Positions 9,387 through 20,829 of a DNA stretch of 64,000 nt are shown piece after piece. The notes below the pieces were generated by a model, which did not search any database, was not told the DNA's origin, and saw only the letters and a program-made list of their open reading frames with translations. Each line of letters starts with the position of its first letter. Position 1 is the stretch's first letter. The stretch is from an uncultured Bacteroidales bacterium (GTDB lineage Bacteria; Bacteroidota; Bacteroidia; Bacteroidales; UBA932). The translations under genes were made by a program, and so were the position numbers. The stretch covers positions 1 through 64,000 of the forward strand of contig CAJOLJ010000013.1 of assembly GCA_905235445.1 (NCBI GenBank), read 5' to 3'.

Positions 9387-12300
9387 CTACTTGCCTGCAA
9401 GCCTCTTGTAGGTTGCGTAGCGGATCTTCGCAAACTCCTCGGTCTTCTGCAGGAGCTCGGCAGCCCTGTCGGGGAAGAGCTTGTAGAGGGATGCGAAACG
9501 TACCTCACCCTTCAGGAAGTCCTGGAACTTGGTCCAATCGGGCTCCTTGGCCATATCGAGGGTGAAGGGGTTCTTGCCCTGCTCCTCGAGGGTCGGGTTG
9601 TAGCGATACAGATGCCAGTAGCCGCACTCCACTGCGAGCTTCTCCTCCTTCTGGCTCAGACCCATACCGGCCTTCAGGCCGTGGTTGATACAGGGAGCGT
9701 AAGCGATTATGAGAGAAGGTCCGTCATAAGCCTCAGCCTCCTTGATGGCGTTCAGATACTGGACGGGGCTTGCACCCATGGCGACCTGTGCGACATAGAC
9801 ATATCCGTAGGACATTGCCATCATTCCGAGATCCTTCTTGCGGATCTTCTTGCCGGAAGCAGCGAACTTGGCGATGGCACCTGCAGGGGTGGACTTGGAT
9901 GACTGGCCACCGGTGTTGGAATACACCTCGGTATCGAGAACGAGCACGTTCACGTTCTCGCCGCTTGCGAGGACATGGTCGAGTCCGCCGTATCCGATAT
10001 CGTAAGCCCAACCGTCACCTCCGAATATCCACTGGCTGCGGGAAGGAATGAAATGACGGTACTCAAGGAGCTTGGCGCAGGCAGCGCCCTTCTGGGTCGT
10101 CAGGATGGGAACGAGCTTGTCAGCCACTTCCCTGGTGACGGCGGCATCCTGGGGAGCCTCAAGCCACTTCTTCATCAGATCCTTGGCCTCGTCGCTGACA
10201 CCTTCCTCCTCGATGGCTGCTGCCATCGTAGCGGCGACAGTCTCGCGGGCCCTGTCGGATCCGAGTTTCATACCGAGACCGAACTCGGCGTTGTCCTCGA
10301 ACAGGGAGTTCTGCCAAGCGGGACCATGGCCCTGTGCATTGGTGCAGTAAGGAGATGCAGGGAAGGATGCACCGTAGATTGAGGAGCAACCGGTAGCGTT
10401 GGCGATCATCATGTGGTCACCGAAGAGCTGGGTGATGTTCTTGATGTAAGGAGTCTCACCGCAACCTGCGCAAGCGCCGCTGAACTCGAACAGAGGCTGT
10501 GCGAACTGGGAGTTCTTCAAGTTGGCGGCCTTGTTGACTGCGCCTTCCTTGTAACCGACCTTGGTATTGAGGTAGTTGAAGTTGTCCTGCTCGCTCTCGT
10601 GTCCGACGTAGGGAACCATGCTGAGAGCTTTGTTCTTGGCGAGGCAAACATCGACGCAGTTGCCGCAACCGGTACAGTCGGCAACGGAGATGCTGAGGGC
10701 GTACTTGTAAGCCTTGAGAGGTCCTATGGCCTGTTTCATCTTGATGGTGGCGGGAGCCACTGCGGCCTCCTCCTCGGTCAGGAGGAACGGACGGATAGCT
10801 GCGTGAGGGCAGACGAAGGCGCAGGTGTTGCACTGGATACAGTTGACCTCGTCCCACTGGGGAACGGTCACTGCCACACCCCTCTTCTCGTAGGCGGAAG
10901 TGCCGGCAGGCATCGTACCGTCTGCGTAAGGGAGGAAGGAGCTGACGGGAAGGGTGTCACCGGCCTGGGCGTTGACGATGTCGGCGACCTTCTTCACGAA
11001 CTCGGGAGCGAAGCGGTCCTTGTTGGGGTTCTCGAACTTGGCAGTGAGCTCAGCCCACTCGGCGGGAACGTGAACCTTGGTGTACTCGCCACCGCGGTCA
11101 ACTGCTGCATAGTTCATGTTCACCACATTCTCGCCCTTCTTGCCGTAGGACTTCACGATAGCGTCCTTCATGTACTTGACGGCGTCCTCGTAAGGGATGA
11201 TGCCGGTGATCTTGAAGAATGCGCTCTGGAGGATTGTGTTGGTCCTTCCGCCCAGTCCGATCTCGGCTGCGATCTTGGTGGCATTGATGATGTAGAGGTT
11301 GATGTGCTTGGCACCTATGATGGCCTTCACATTGTCAGGGATCCTCTTCACTGTCTCCTCCTCGTCCCAGAGGCTGTTCAGGAGGAGGGTGCCTCCTTCC
11401 TTGATGCCCTTGAGGACGTCATACTTCTGGAGATAAGAAGGAACGTGGCAAGCCACGAAGTCGGGGGTGCTCACCAGGTATGGTGCCTTGATGGGCTTCT
11501 CACCGAAACGCAGGTGCGAGCAGGTGTAACCGCCGGACTTCTTGGAGTCATAGTCGAAGTATGCCTGTGAATACAGAGGAGTGTGGCTACCGATGATCTT
11601 GATGGTGTTCTTGTTGGCACCGACGGTTCCGTCTGAGCCGAGGCCATAGAACTTGCACTCGGTGGTGCCGGGCTTCACGATGGAGATCTCCTCTTTCAGG
11701 GGGAGGGACTTGAAGGTGACGTCATCGACGATGCCGATGGTGAAGTCAGCCTTGGGCTCCTTGAGGTCGAGGTTGTCGAATACGGCGACGATCTGTGCGG
11801 GGGTGGTATCCTTGGAGGAGAGGCCATAACGTCCGCCGATCACCAGAGGCTGGAACTCCTTGCCCTGGAAGAGGGCCTTGACATCCAGGAACAGGGGCTC
11901 TCCGAGAGCTCCGGGCTCCTTGGTGCGGTCAAGCACGGCGATCCTCTTGACGGTCTTCGGGAGAACCTTGAGGAAGTACTTCTCAGCGAAAGGACGATAC
12001 AGGTGAACGGTGACAAGACCTACCTTGCGGCCCTTGGCCTCGAGGTAGTCGATGGTCTCCTTGATGGTCTCGGTTACGGAACCCATTGCGACGATGATGT
12101 TCTCGGCATCGGGTGCACCGTAATATGTGAAAGGACGATATTCCCTACCTGTCACCTCACTTATCTCACCCATGTAGCGGGCTACGATGTCGGGGAGGGC
12201 ATCATAGAACTGGTTGCGCACCTCCTGGCCCTGGAAGTAGACATCACCGTTCTGGGCGGTACCGCGGGTAACGGGAGCGTCAGGGTTGAGGGCACGTGCA

Positions 12301-12917
12301 CGGAAGTTCTCGAGGGACTTCGTGCTTACCATCTTCTTCAGGTCTTCCTCATCGAGGGCCTCGATCTTCTGGATCTCGTGGGATGTGCGGAATCCGTCGA
12401 AGAAGTGGAGGAAAGGAAGGGAGGACTTGATGGCGGAGAGGTGTGCCACGGCTGCGAGGTCCTGGGCCTCCTGGACCGAACCGGAAGCCAGCATGGCGAA
12501 GCCGGTCTGGCGGCAGGCCATGACATCCTGGTGGTCACCGAAGATGGAGAGGGCATGGGTGGCGAGGGAACGGGCCGAAACATGGAACACGCCGGGGAGC
12601 ATTTCACCAGCGATCTTGTACATGTTCGGGATCATCAGAAGCAGACCCTGGGATGCGGTGTAGGTCGTAGTGAGGACACCGGCCTGGAGGGAACCGTGAA
12701 CAGTGCCGGAGGCGCCTGCCTCGCTCTGCATCTCGGTCACCTTGACAGTCTCTCCCCAGAGATTCTTCTTGCCGTGGGCAGCCCATTCGTCGATGTTCTC
12801 GGCCATGGGAGAAGAAGGAGTGATGGGATAAATCGCGGCATGCTCGCTGAAGAGGTAAGCGATATTGGCAACCGCGGTATTACCGTCACAGGTAATGAAT
12901 TTCTTTTCTTTTGCCAT
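9387..12917 (-). CDS. nifJ: pyruvate:ferredoxin (flavodoxin) oxidoreductase
   Basis: 1176 aa; N-terminal PFOR domain, two 4Fe-4S motifs (CIQCNTCAFVCPH, CTGCGNCVDVC), TPP domain GGDGWAYDIGYGGLDHVLASG...NTGGQSSKSTPAGA. Confidence 0.97.
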   Translation of the reverse strand: MAKEKKFITCDGNTAVANIAYLFSEHAAIYPITPSSPMAENIDEWAAHGKKNLWGETVKVTEMQSEAGASGTVHGSLQAGVLTTTYTASQGLLLMIPNMYKIAGEMLPGVFHVSARSLATHALSIFGDHQDVMACRQTGFAMLASGSVQEAQDLAAVAHLSAIKSSLPFLHFFDGFRTSHEIQKIEALDEEDLKKMVSTKSLENFRARALNPDAPVTRGTAQNGDVYFQGQEVRNQFYDALPDIVARYMGEISEVTGREYRPFTYYGAPDAENIIVAMGSVTETIKETIDYLEAKGRKVGLVTVHLYRPFAEKYFLKVLPKTVKRIAVLDRTKEPGALGEPLFLDVKALFQGKEFQPLVIGGRYGLSSKDTTPAQIVAVFDNLDLKEPKADFTIGIVDDVTFKSLPLKEEISIVKPGTTECKFYGLGSDGTVGANKNTIKIIGSHTPLYSQAYFDYDSKKSGGYTCSHLRFGEKPIKAPYLVSTPDFVACHVPSYLQKYDVLKGIKEGGTLLLNSLWDEEETVKRIPDNVKAIIGAKHINLYIINATKIAAEIGLGGRTNTILQSAFFKITGIIPYEDAVKYMKDAIVKSYGKKGENVVNMNYAAVDRGGEYTKVHVPAEWAELTAKFENPNKDRFAPEFVKKVADIVNAQAGDTLPVSSFLPYADGTMPAGTSAYEKRGVAVTVPQWDEVNCIQCNTCAFVCPHAAIRPFLLTEEEAAVAPATIKMKQAIGPLKAYKYALSISVADCTGCGNCVDVCLAKNKALSMVPYVGHESEQDNFNYLNTKVGYKEGAVNKAANLKNSQFAQPLFEFSGACAGCGETPYIKNITQLFGDHMMIANATGCSSIYGASFPASPYCTNAQGHGPAWQNSLFEDNAEFGLGMKLGSDRARETVAATMAAAIEEEGVSDEAKDLMKKWLEAPQDAAVTREVADKLVPILTTQKGAACAKLLEYRHFIPSRSQWIFGGDGWAYDIGYGGLDHVLASGENVNVLVLDTEVYSNTGGQSSKSTPAGAIAKFAASGKKIRKKDLGMMAMSYGYVYVAQVAMGASPVQYLNAIKEAEAYDGPSLIIAYAPCINHGLKAGMGLSQKEEKLAVECGYWHLYRYNPTLEEQGKNPFTLDMAKEPDWTKFQDFLKGEVRFASLYKLFPDRAAELLQKTEEFAKIRYATYKRLAGK

Positions 12918-12968
12918 ATTGTTAAAAAAATAAATGTTGTGATATCGGATTGGCGATAGTGATCAGTG

Positions 12969-13874
12969 TTATTCTTCGGTGGGTGCAAGGGAACTGATGC
13001 CCTCGATGAGTACGTCGGGACCGGCTGTCCTCTTCACTAGGCCCTGCAGGACCTTCCCGGGACCTATTTCCATGAAATACGTCGCCCCGTCACGGAGCAT
13101 GGCCTCGGTATCCTGGGTCCAGCGGACCGGGCTGGTGAGCTGCAGGAGCAGGTTCTCCTTGATCCTGGCGGGATCGGTCTCACCCTGGGCTGAGACATTC
13201 TGGTAGATGGGGCACTTCGGGGCACAGATGCGGGTTCCCTCAATTGCCTTGCCCAGCTCCACCCTGGCAGGCTCCATAAGGGGAGAGTGGAAGGCACCGC
13301 CCACCATCAGGGGAAGGGCCCTCTTGGCACCTGCCTCCTTCGCAAGGACGCAGGCCTTGGCCACTGCCTCCTTCTCGCCGGATATGACCACCTGGCCATT
13401 GGAATTGTAGTTGGCGGGAACGACTATTCCCTCGACACAGGCGCAGACCTCCTCGACCTTTTCATTGGGAAGGCCTATTATGGCTGCCATCGTGCCGGGG
13501 ACCTTGTCGGTGCATTTCTGCATCTCGGATGCCCTCAGGGCTACAAGACGAAGTCCATCCTCGAAACTCACCGCACCGCTGGCGCAAAGGGCACTGAACT
13601 CCCCGAGGGAGTGGCCCGCGACCATATCGGGACGGAAATCGGGATAGACTGCCGCTAGAATCGTGGAGTGGAGGTAGATTGCCGGCTGGGTCACCCTTGT
13701 GGCCCTCAGGTCCTCGTCGCTGCCTTCAAACATTATTTCAGTTATCTTGAAGCCAAGGATGGAGTCGGCGAGGTCGAACATCTCCTTGGCCGTGGAGCTT
13801 CCTTCGTAGAGGTCCTTGCCCATAGTGGGGTATTGGGATCCCTGCCCCGGGAAAATATAAGCTTTCTTCATCAA
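12969..13874 (-). CDS. fabD: malonyl-CoA:ACP transacylase
   Basis: 301 aa; YIFPGQGSQYPTMGKDLY, VAGHSLGEFSALCASGA, GGAFHSPLMEPA. Confidence 0.96.
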   Translation of the reverse strand: MMKKAYIFPGQGSQYPTMGKDLYEGSSTAKEMFDLADSILGFKITEIMFEGSDEDLRATRVTQPAIYLHSTILAAVYPDFRPDMVAGHSLGEFSALCASGAVSFEDGLRLVALRASEMQKCTDKVPGTMAAIIGLPNEKVEEVCACVEGIVVPANYNSNGQVVISGEKEAVAKACVLAKEAGAKRALPLMVGGAFHSPLMEPARVELGKAIEGTRICAPKCPIYQNVSAQGETDPARIKENLLLQLTSPVRWTQDTEAMLRDGATYFMEIGPGKVLQGLVKRTAGPDVLIEGISSLAPTEE

Positions 13875-14170
13875 AAAAAAATTTAGTGTGTGCTACTGGG
13901 ACCATGACTTCCATGGTCAGATATCCAAGTGCGTGACCATGTGATGCGTGTACATCCACACCGCAAAGTAGCCGGTAAGGTGGCACTTCACTTGATATAA
14001 CATGCAAAATTAACAAAATCGCTTGAAAAAACATAGTTTTTGCAGGTCCCTAAGTTTTGATTTGCCACGATTTGGGGGGTGAGGGAGAATTTTGCGGTAT
14101 TGTACCCACCCGGAGGGGAAAGCGTACCTGGGGGGACGGGCCCTGGGGGCAGTCCCCAAAATGTATGAAA

Positions 14171-14202
14171 TTTGCTTGGTAATGGTTTTTTGCCTAAATT
14201 TG
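14171..14202 (+). promoter_or_regulatory. Bacteroidota-type sigma promoter for tRNA-Arg
   Basis: TTTG-N20-TAAATTTG ending 30 bp before the tRNA. Confidence 0.75.
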
Positions 14203-14232
14203 CGGTGCACATTTAAAAATACGTGTCTCTTT

Positions 14233-14304
14233 GCCCCCGTAGTTTAACGGATAGAATTTGGGATTCCGGTTCCTACGATAGGCGTTCGATTCGCCTCGGG
14301 GGTA
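14233..14304 (+). tRNA. tRNA-Arg (anticodon CCG)
   Basis: GCCCCCG/CGGGGGT acceptor (one G:U), anticodon stem TGGGA/TCCTA with loop TTCCGGT, T stem AGGCG/CGCCT with loop TTCGATT; no encoded CCA. Confidence 0.92.
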
Positions 14305-14309
14305 CAACA

Positions 14310-14334
14310 AAAGCCAAGCTTCCCGCTTGGCTTT
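14310..14334 (+). terminator. hairpin terminator after tRNA-Arg
   Basis: AAAGCCAAGC-TTCCC-GCTTGGCTTT perfect 10-bp stem; could act on both strands. Confidence 0.65.
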
Positions 14335-14354
14335 GTCCGTTTCCGGGGGCAGTG

Positions 14355-16745
14355 CTAGAGGTCGATTTCCAGCTTGTGCACTCCTGGCTCGTAGGGAATG
14401 AAAACTTTGCCTCTTCCTCCCCCCTGACGTATGGTAAGGTCATACTCCGCATCACGGAAACGACGATGGATCCTGTATGTACCGATAGGTATGCAAGGTT
14501 CCACGAGAAGCCCGTCAAACTGGGGCTTGATGCCAAGGAGGGCCTCGCTTACCGCCTTCCAGGTCCAGGCTGCGGTACCGGTGAGCCAGCTGTTCTTGCC
14601 CTCACCCGGCCTTGCCGCATCCTTTCCGGCAACCATCTGGCAGAACACGTAGGGTTCCACTTTCCTGAGCTGCTGGTCTTTAACGAAAGCGGGGGTTATC
14701 TTGCGGTAATGCCTCCATGCGTCCTCGGCACGTCCTGCCATGGCCTCCCCTATTATGACCCAGGGGTTATTGTGGCAGAAGATGCCGGCGTTTTCCTTGT
14801 ACCCCTCGGGATAGGAACTTATCTCGCCGTACTCCTTGAGATAACGGGTATAGGCGGGATTGTTCAGAACCAGTCCGTGCTCGCACTCGAGGTACTTGAC
14901 TGCGGAGTCCAGGGCCTTGTCGCAGAGTCCCTCGTCGGCACCGATCCTGGCCATGGTACACCAGCCCTGGCTCTCGATGAACACCTTTCCTTCCTCGTTC
15001 TCGGAGGATCCGATCTTCCTTCCGTAGTAGTCATAGGCACGAAGGAACCACTGCCCGTCCCAGCCGTATTTCTTGACGGAGTCTTCCATCCGGGCGACTG
15101 CCTTCAGGACTTCCTCAATGTACGGCTTGTCCTCAGCTACTGCGGGATGGGAGAGAAGCTCGGCGAAATCCCTGCCCTGGGCAACGAACAGCCCCGCTAT
15201 CATCAGGGACTCGGCCCTACTGCCCTCGGTCTTGTTCTCGGTGGTCTGGAAGGACTCATCGGGATTGTCGGAGAAACAGTTGAGGTTCAGGCAGTCATTC
15301 CAGTCAGCCCTGCCGATGAGGGGAAGGCCGTGGGGGCCGAGATTGTCGGTCACGTGCTTGAAGCTTATCTTGAGATGGTCCATAAGGGACACTTCCGTAC
15401 CGGGCTTGTTGTCGAAGGGGACAGGTTCCTTCAGGATGCTGAAATCCCCGCTTTCACGGATGTAACCTATGGTTCCGAACAGCAGCCACAGCGGGTCATC
15501 ATTGAACCCACCGCCGATATCATTGTTGCCACGCTTGGTAAGGGGCTGGTACTGATGGTAGCAGCCTCCGTCCGGGAACTGGGTGGCCGCTATGTCCAGT
15601 ATGCGCTGACGTGCCCTTTCCGGGATTAGGTGCACGATACCTGCGAGGTCCTGGTTTGAGTCACGGAATCCCATTCCACGTCCAATGCCGCTCTCGAAGT
15701 AGCTGGCGCTACGGCTCATGAAGAATGTGATCATGCACTGGTACTGGTTCCAGATATTGACCGTACGGTCAAGTTCGGGAACATCCGATTCCACAGTGAA
15801 CCGGCCAAGGAGGTCGTCCCAGAAGGCCTTGAGATGTGCGAATGCTGCATCCACCTGCTCTGTAGTCGCAAACGCCTCCATCATGGCCCTGGCCTTGGTC
15901 TTGTTGATTACTGCAGGAGCCTCGAACTTCTCCTCGGGAGAATTCTCGACATAACCGAGGACGAATACCAGGTCCTGGGTCTCCCCCGGAGAGAGAGTGA
16001 GGTCGAAGCGGTGTGATGCCACAGGGCTCCAGCCGTGGGAGCGGGTATTGCCGGAAGTTCCGGCGAGTACCTGCCCGGGGGCCTCGAACCCGTTGTACAT
16101 GCCGATGAAAGTCTCCCTGTCGGTATCGAACCCGTCGAAGGGGCGGTTGACCCCGAAGAAAGCGTAGTGGTCACGGCGCTCGCGGTACTCCGTCTTGTGG
16201 TAGATGACGCCACCCTCGATTTCAACTTCGCCGGTGGAAAGGTTGCGCTGGAAGTTCTCCATGTCGGTGGATGCGTTCCACAGGCACCATTCCACGAAGG
16301 AATACAGCTGTATGGACTTGGGGGCACCTCCGGTATTGGTCAGGCGCAGACGGTGGACTTCGCAGCGGTGTCCGATGGGGACGAAGAAGAGGGTCTCGGC
16401 CCTTAGGCCATTCTTCTCGCCCGCAATGCGGGTGTAGCCCATCCCGTGACGGCACTCGTAGGAGTCAAGCGGGGTCTTGGTGGGTTTCCAGCCGGGGTTC
16501 CAGATGACCTCTCCGTCCTTTATGTAATAGTAACGCCCGCCCGCATCCATGGGCACGCCATTGTAGCGGTAGCGCAGGATCCTGCGGAACTTGGCGTCCT
16601 TGCAGAAGCAGTAGCCGCCTGCGGTATTTGATATAAGTGAAAAGAAGTCCTCCGTCCCCATGTAATTGATCCATGGCCACGGGGTGGCCGGATTGGTAAT
16701 CACATACTCGCGAAGGTTGTCATCGAAATGTCCGTATGTCTTCAT
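14355..16745 (-). CDS. GH94-family glycoside phosphorylase (cellobiose/chitobiose phosphorylase-like)
   Basis: [30 protein letters not shown]; catalytic-region motif [14 protein letters not shown]; start corrected from 16817 to 16745. Confidence 0.9.
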   Translation of the reverse strand: MKTYGHFDDNLREYVITNPATPWPWINYMGTEDFFSLISNTAGGYCFCKDAKFRRILRYRYNGVPMDAGGRYYYIKDGEVIWNPGWKPTKTPLDSYECRHGMGYTRIAGEKNGLRAETLFFVPIGHRCEVHRLRLTNTGGAPKSIQLYSFVEWCLWNASTDMENFQRNLSTGEVEIEGGVIYHKTEYRERRDHYAFFGVNRPFDGFDTDRETFIGMYNGFEAPGQVLAGTSGNTRSHGWSPVASHRFDLTLSPGETQDLVFVLGYVENSPEEKFEAPAVINKTKARAMMEAFATTEQVDAAFAHLKAFWDDLLGRFTVESDVPELDRTVNIWNQYQCMITFFMSRSASYFESGIGRGMGFRDSNQDLAGIVHLIPERARQRILDIAATQFPDGGCYHQYQPLTKRGNNDIGGGFNDDPLWLLFGTIGYIRESGDFSILKEPVPFDNKPGTEVSLMDHLKISFKHVTDNLGPHGLPLIGRADWNDCLNLNCFSDNPDESFQTTENKTEGSRAESLMIAGLFVAQGRDFAELLSHPAVAEDKPYIEEVLKAVARMEDSVKKYGWDGQWFLRAYDYYGRKIGSSENEEGKVFIESQGWCTMARIGADEGLCDKALDSAVKYLECEHGLVLNNPAYTRYLKEYGEISSYPEGYKENAGIFCHNNPWVIIGEAMAGRAEDAWRHYRKITPAFVKDQQLRKVEPYVFCQMVAGKDAARPGEGKNSWLTGTAAWTWKAVSEALLGIKPQFDGLLVEPCIPIGTYRIHRRFRDAEYDLTIRQGGGRGKVFIPYEPGVHKLEIDL

Positions 16746-16879
16746 GGTCAAATTGATTGGGTCACACAAAGGTAAGTACAGATTTTCTGAGTTGCAAAAA
16801 AACGGGGGCGGGACCATCTCTTTCTCTTTTAGCAGACCCTGGGATGACCGGTGAGAGAACCTCTTTTCAATCTTAATCC

Positions 16880-16910
16880 TTTGCCGTTGATGGAATAATT
16901 GCTATTTTCG
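16880..16910 (+). promoter_or_regulatory. Bacteroidota-type promoter upstream of the ABC exporter
   Basis: TTTG-N19-TATTTTCG. Confidence 0.6.
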
Positions 16911-16975
16911 CATCTTTACCAAAACATCTGGACGGACATCACAAATTTCCCACTTCTTCCCCTCCTTCTTCTTCC

Positions 16976-18814
16976 ATGAACCTATTCCAACTGTTCAAAC
17001 GGATTATTCCGTACATCAAGCCTTTCCGCTTCCTGCTTGTTGCGACACTCACCCTGACTTTGCTCGGTTCCCTGCTGGCCCAGGTCAACGCCATCGTGCT
17101 GGACAGGACAGTTGACGCGATAAACGCCCTGGTAGGCTCCCCTACCTTTACCTGGGCAAAGGCTGCCAAGATTCTCACTATCGTAAGTGTCGTGCTCCTT
17201 GGCAAGGAAATCCTCCGTGCGGGGATTTCATTCGGACAGAACATCTTCGGTGAGAAACTGCGCATAAACATTTCCCAGAAACTGTCCCTGGGGGTCGTTG
17301 AGCGCATCCTCAAGTACCGCATGGCCTTTTTCTCCCGCAGCGAGAATGCCCCTGGAATGCTCCAGGCAAGAATAGACCAGGGGGCGAGCAGCATCTCGAG
17401 GACCATCCAGAACTTCTTCATCAACCTCCTTCCGATGGTGGTCAGTTCCGTCCTCGCCCTTATCCTCATATTCGCCGCAAACGTCTACGTCGGACTCGTC
17501 GCACTGGCGGTGGTTCCCGTCTACTTCTGGATTACCGCCCTCCAGGGGCGCAAGCTCAAGAGCTCCCGGAAGAACATGAGAGGGTTCAATGAAAAGAAAA
17601 GCGGCAGTATCATGAACATCCTCGAGAGCATAAACGTCATCAAGTCTTTCAACCGCGAGGAGATAGAGTTCGGCAAACAGACCGAACTGCAGTACGGGTT
17701 CTACGGCAGCCAGCTCAGCATCCGCAAGGCCTCCTTCGGGTTCGATGCCCTCAAGAGCTTCGTCAACCAGACCGGTACGGTTCTCATCATAATCCTCACC
17801 TCCTACCTGGTCCTGAGCGGTTACCCCGGGATGACTATCGGAAAGATCATGTACCATATCATGCTCTTCTCGAACGTCACCGCCCCGATTTCCCAGTTGC
17901 AGAGGATCTTCGATGACCTCAACGATGCCCTAGTCTATGCCGAAGGGTACTTTGACATAGTGGATGCGGAGGGTGAACTGGAGCCCACCGGCGGATACAA
18001 GCCCGAGAAGGTGAGGGGCAACTTCGAGATGAAGGGTGTGGACTTCACTTATCCCAACGGGACGAAGGCCCTGCACAATGTATCCCTGAAAGTCGACAGC
18101 GGCGTCATCACCGCCCTCGTCGGACTTAGCGGTGCCGGTAAATCCACCATCGTAAACCTTCTGGACAAGTTCTATGAACCGGACTGCGGTTCCATCACCC
18201 TGGACGGGGTGGACCTGAAGGAGTGGGATACGCACTACCTGAGGGAGCACATCGGCCTTGTTCTCCAGAAGAACCACATCTTCAGCGGCAGCATCGAGGA
18301 GAACATCCGCTACGGAAGGCCAGATGCCACCTTCGAGGAAGTGGAGGAGGCAGCGAAAAAGGCAAGCGTCTATGACCAGATTGTCGGCCTTCCGAACGGG
18401 TTCGACAGTCCCGCCACCCTCCTGTCGGGAGGCCAGCAGCAGCGCATTGCCATTGCCCGCATGTTCCTGAAGAACCCGCCGATCATCTTCCTGGATGAGC
18501 CTACGGCCTCGCTCGATGCTATAGCGACGGAGCAGATCAAGGCCGCCATCGATGCCATCAAGAAAGACCGCACCGTCATCATCATTTCCCATTCGATATC
18601 ACAGATCATCGACAGCGAGATGGTCTACGCCCTCAAGAATGGCAGGGTCGAACAGAGCGGCGACCCCGACAGCCTGTACCGGGAAGGAGGCGTGTACAAG
18701 GATATCGTGGATGCATCCGCAAGAAGCCTCAATATCGAGAAACTGGCCCAGACGATAGACTCAGAGGGAAGAAGAGGCCGAAGGGAAGAAGAACTCGGGG
18801 ACAGCGGGCAGTAG
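16976..18814 (+). CDS. ABC transporter, fused permease/ATP-binding protein (exporter type)
   Basis: 612 aa; N-terminal TM domain, Walker A GLSGAGKSTIVN, signature LSGGQQQRIAIAR, Walker B PPIIFLDEPTASLD. Confidence 0.95.
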   Translation: MNLFQLFKRIIPYIKPFRFLLVATLTLTLLGSLLAQVNAIVLDRTVDAINALVGSPTFTWAKAAKILTIVSVVLLGKEILRAGISFGQNIFGEKLRINISQKLSLGVVERILKYRMAFFSRSENAPGMLQARIDQGASSISRTIQNFFINLLPMVVSSVLALILIFAANVYVGLVALAVVPVYFWITALQGRKLKSSRKNMRGFNEKKSGSIMNILESINVIKSFNREEIEFGKQTELQYGFYGSQLSIRKASFGFDALKSFVNQTGTVLIIILTSYLVLSGYPGMTIGKIMYHIMLFSNVTAPISQLQRIFDDLNDALVYAEGYFDIVDAEGELEPTGGYKPEKVRGNFEMKGVDFTYPNGTKALHNVSLKVDSGVITALVGLSGAGKSTIVNLLDKFYEPDCGSITLDGVDLKEWDTHYLREHIGLVLQKNHIFSGSIEENIRYGRPDATFEEVEEAAKKASVYDQIVGLPNGFDSPATLLSGGQQQRIAIARMFLKNPPIIFLDEPTASLDAIATEQIKAAIDAIKKDRTVIIISHSISQIIDSEMVYALKNGRVEQSGDPDSLYREGGVYKDIVDASARSLNIEKLAQTIDSEGRRGRREEELGDSGQ

Positions 18815-19050
18815 GCTATTTCAGGACAATCCGAGAGGATTTCCTCAGAGGGGAGGGCCGGGATCATCCAGCTCTCCCCTATTCGTCTGAACTTTGCAGG
18901 ACATCATCCAGCCACCGCAAAATCCCATTATCGTTCCATATTGTTCAAGAATTCGGTCAGTGGGACAATTTCGAAAGAAGACGCTCTCCCTCCCTGCCAC
19001 GGACGGATTCATATTGTTACTTTTGCGCTTGATGCAATAAACCACCAATC

Positions 19051-19977
19051 ATGAAAAAGGCTCTTTTCACACTTGTTTTCCTCGCCGCATCCTGTGCAGG
19101 CCTCTTCGCACAGGCCTTCGGCGGATGGCAGATGCCCAAGATCGAGATGCGCTATTCGCAGAAGTTCGAGGACGTAAACTACGCTTCCGACTCCCAGGTA
19201 TACCACAACATGGACATCTATCTGCCCAAAGAGGAGAAAGAATCCTATCCCGTCGTCATACACATCTACGGCAGCGCCTGGTACAGCAACAATTCCAAGG
19301 CAGTGGCAGACCTGGGAACCATCGTGCAGGCCCTGCTCGACGGGGGTTATGCGGTGGTGACGCCGAACCACCGTTCCAGTTCCGATGCCACCTTCCCCGC
19401 ACAGATAAACGACATCAAGGCAGTGGTGAGGTTCATCCGCGCAAACGCAGGGACTTATCACCTCGATACGTCTTTCATTGCCACCTCCGGATTCTCGTCG
19501 GGTGGGCACCTGGCTTCCCTCGCGGCCACTTCCGGCGGGGAGAGCGACCTTGAGGGGGATGTAGGCGGAAACCTCGGGTTCCCAAGTTCCGTTGACGCAT
19601 GCTGCGACTGGTCAGGTCCGATCGACCTCCTCAGGATGGACTGCGGAGGGGTACGGGGCGAAGGGGCCACAGCACCGGAGGAAGCCCTGCTGGGATTCCC
19701 GGTGAAAGGGAACGAGGCTGCGGTCGCGGCGATTTCCCCCATAACCTACGCAGACCCCAATGACCCTCCGGTAATCATCTTCCACGGCACTGCCGACAAC
19801 GTGGTCCCCTCATGCCAGGGGACCTGGCTGTACGAGAACCTCCGTTCAGCGGGCGTTACAGCCGAACTGCACATGATAGCAGGCGGAGGGCACGGGTTCA
19901 GGATGTACACCAAGTCCACCCTCGGAAGGATGGTGGAATTCCTGGATGAAGCCAGGGAGGCGAAATCAAAACCATAA
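19051..19977 (+). CDS. secreted alpha/beta-hydrolase (esterase/lipase)
   Basis: Signal peptide MKKALFTLVFLAASCAGLFAQA; nucleophile elbow TSGFSSGGHLA; HGTADNVVP and GGGHGF. Confidence 0.85.
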   Translation: MKKALFTLVFLAASCAGLFAQAFGGWQMPKIEMRYSQKFEDVNYASDSQVYHNMDIYLPKEEKESYPVVIHIYGSAWYSNNSKAVADLGTIVQALLDGGYAVVTPNHRSSSDATFPAQINDIKAVVRFIRANAGTYHLDTSFIATSGFSSGGHLASLAATSGGESDLEGDVGGNLGFPSSVDACCDWSGPIDLLRMDCGGVRGEGATAPEEALLGFPVKGNEAAVAAISPITYADPNDPPVIIFHGTADNVVPSCQGTWLYENLRSAGVTAELHMIAGGGHGFRMYTKSTLGRMVEFLDEAREAKSKP

Positions 19978-19988
19978 AACAAGCCGTA

Positions 19989-20014
19989 ATCCTTCTATAG
20001 CAAAAAAGAAGGAT
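19989..20014. terminator. possible bidirectional hairpin between convergent esterase and trpA
   Basis: ATCCTTCT-N10-AGAAGGAT. Confidence 0.4.
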
Positions 20015-20049
20015 GACAGCGAATGTACCGATAAATCGCACTTTCAGCC

Positions 20050-20829
20050 CTACGAGGAGGAGAGTGCTTCGAATAGTTTGTCCAGAGCCTCGTCCGGTCC
20101 GCCGCTCTCCTCCAGAAGGGTGACGAACTTACTGCCGATGATGGCGCCGGCAGCATGGGCCACTGCGGCCTCCAGAGTCTGGCGGTTGCTGATTCCGAAG
20201 CCTATCATACGGGGATGCTTCAGGTTCATCGCATCGATGCGGCGGAAGTATTCCTGCTTCCGCTCGTCAAAGCTCTTCTGGGCGCCGGTTATTGACGCTG
20301 AACTCACCATGTAGATGAACCCGTCGGTATTGTCGTCGATGAAACGGACCCTCTCTTCCTCGGTCTCGGGCGTGATGAGCATTATGACGTGGATACCGAA
20401 CTCCCCCGCTATTGGCTTCACTTCTTCCATATAGTCCTTGAAGGGCAGGTCCGGAATGATTACGCCACTTACCCCGCTGTCCTTGCAGCTACGGAAAAAG
20501 TTCCTGTAACCATACTGCATCACCACGTTCAGGTATCCCATCAGCACCAGGGGAATGGACACCTCGTCCTTGATTTCAGTGAGCTGGGCGAAAAGTTTGG
20601 AGATGGTCATCCCATTCCTGATGGCACTTGTTGCCGCACTCTGGATTACCGGACCGTCCGCCAGGGGGTCCGAGAAGGGAAAGCCAACCTCCACCATGGC
20701 GATACCTCGCCTTTCCATGGCGCGGATCACCTCGGCAGTTCCTTCCAGGCTGGGATCGCCCGCACAGAAATAGAGGGAGAGAAGTTTCCGGTCCCCCCGC
20801 TGCGCAAATAATTTGTCTATCTTGTTCAT
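20050..20829 (-). CDS. trpA: tryptophan synthase alpha chain
   Basis: MNKIDKLFAQRGDRKLLSLYFCAGDPSLEGT, MVEVGFPFSDPLADGPVIQ; start overlaps trpF stop (ATGA). Confidence 0.95.
   Translation of the reverse strand: MNKIDKLFAQRGDRKLLSLYFCAGDPSLEGTAEVIRAMERRGIAMVEVGFPFSDPLADGPVIQSAATSAIRNGMTISKLFAQLTEIKDEVSIPLVLMGYLNVVMQYGYRNFFRSCKDSGVSGVIIPDLPFKDYMEEVKPIAGEFGIHVIMLITPETEEERVRFIDDNTDGFIYMVSSASITGAQKSFDERKQEYFRRIDAMNLKHPRMIGFGISNRQTLEAAVAHAAGAIIGSKFVTLLEESGGPDEALDKLFEALSSS

Noticed and set aside
10413-11570. 385-aa + ORF opposite nifJ (and 12003-12959 +)
   Set aside because: Shadow ORFs; PFOR is unambiguous on the minus strand.
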